Positions 63,956-64,000 of a DNA stretch of 64,000 bases are shown one piece after another. Numbering within the stretch: position 1 is the first letter of the stretch; every line of letters begins with the position of its first letter. Both the position numbers and the translations under genes were made by a program. Origin of the DNA: Pseudoalteromonas xiamenensis. GTDB taxonomy: Bacteria > Pseudomonadota > Gammaproteobacteria > Enterobacterales > Alteromonadaceae. Where the stretch lies: the NCBI RefSeq assembly GCF_042431545.1, contig NZ_JBHLYX010000030.1; one strand, given 5' to 3'. Below the pieces are notes generated by a model, which searched no databases, had not been told where the DNA came from, and saw only the letters and a list, made by a program, of their open reading frames with translations.

Positions 63956-64000
63956 AGCCTGGCAATGTCCTACTTTCACATGGCAGCTGCCACACTATCA
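63956..64000 (-). rRNA. rrf: 5S ribosomal RNA, 3' part (cut by window edge)
   Basis: Read on the minus strand the edge carries the 3' end of 5S rRNA: the segment with GTGTGGCAGC-TGCCATGTGAAAG and the closing GCCAGGCTC corresponds to helices IV/V and I of bacterial 5S rRNA. The other rRNA genes would lie beyond the window. Confidence 0.9.

Noticed and set aside
1..64000. CRISPR arrays, insertion sequences, prophage or tRNA genes
   Set aside because: No regularly spaced repeats, transposase motifs, phage structural genes or cloverleaf with conserved tRNA bases were seen.

Overview
The window is about 64 kb of gammaproteobacterial chromosome, most likely from a marine member of the Alteromonadales (Pseudoalteromonas/Alteromonas-like). 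This rests on family content: a divergent argE / argCBFGH locus, the PLP-type aspartate decarboxylase PanP, secreted S8, S9 and S46 peptidases, SelO, a VF530-type protein, and gor and prlC of gammaproteobacterial type. Species cannot be named from the sequence alone. Coding density is high. I see no prophage, insertion sequence, CRISPR array or tRNA. The left edge cuts acnB and the right edge cuts a 5S rRNA gene.

Layout. 1-9.9 kb: 5' part of acnB, a small membrane protein, an OmpA-type porin, an ABC exporter downstream of selO, two orphan periplasmic solute-binding proteins, a YiaD-like lipoprotein and chrA. 9.9-17.8 kb: an operon of two tandem acyltransferases plus an MscS-type channel, then speE, an S9 peptidase, and a small operon of a 54-residue peptide with a double-glycine-like leader plus an unknown membrane protein. 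18-27.3 kb: an arginine region made of argH-G-F-B-C (minus strand), divergent argE with an ARG box between, a degenerate recombinase-like gene, and divergent argO-like exporter and argP-like regulator. 27.4-31.3 kb: a short KdpD-like kinase, a KdpE-like regulator and trkH as a coupled potassium operon, then tpm. 31.4-38.8 kb: S46 peptidase, LysR/FMN-reductase pair, GNAT, porin with a small PstS-like protein, VF530 protein, and a broken phytanoyl-CoA dioxygenase gene. 38.9-47.8 kb: yeiH with a LysR gene, a HI0933-type flavoprotein, an S8 protease, a chemoreceptor and rsmJ. 47.8-59.4 kb: a response regulator with an unknown output region, prlC, gor, a YoaK-like protein with a GGDEF protein, panP, and a GGDEF/EAL protein that has lost both active sites. 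59.3-64 kb: mpl-ubiX-yadG-yadH-trmB-like, every junction overlapping as TAATG, then the end of an rrn operon.

The genes group into arginine synthesis and export, potassium uptake with its own sensor, peptide degradation, envelope functions (porins, acyltransferases, mechanosensitive channel, ABC export, peptidoglycan recycling) and cyclic-di-GMP/chemotaxis signalling. The least explained items are the peptide-plus-membrane-protein operon (17109-17803), the recombinase-like protein without its catalytic arginine (24950-25630), and the repeat/terminator arrangement before the VF530 gene (37597-37702).

Limits: families were assigned by reading motifs and by memory of families, not by database search. 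Starts were chosen from codons, Shine-Dalgarno matches and family length.
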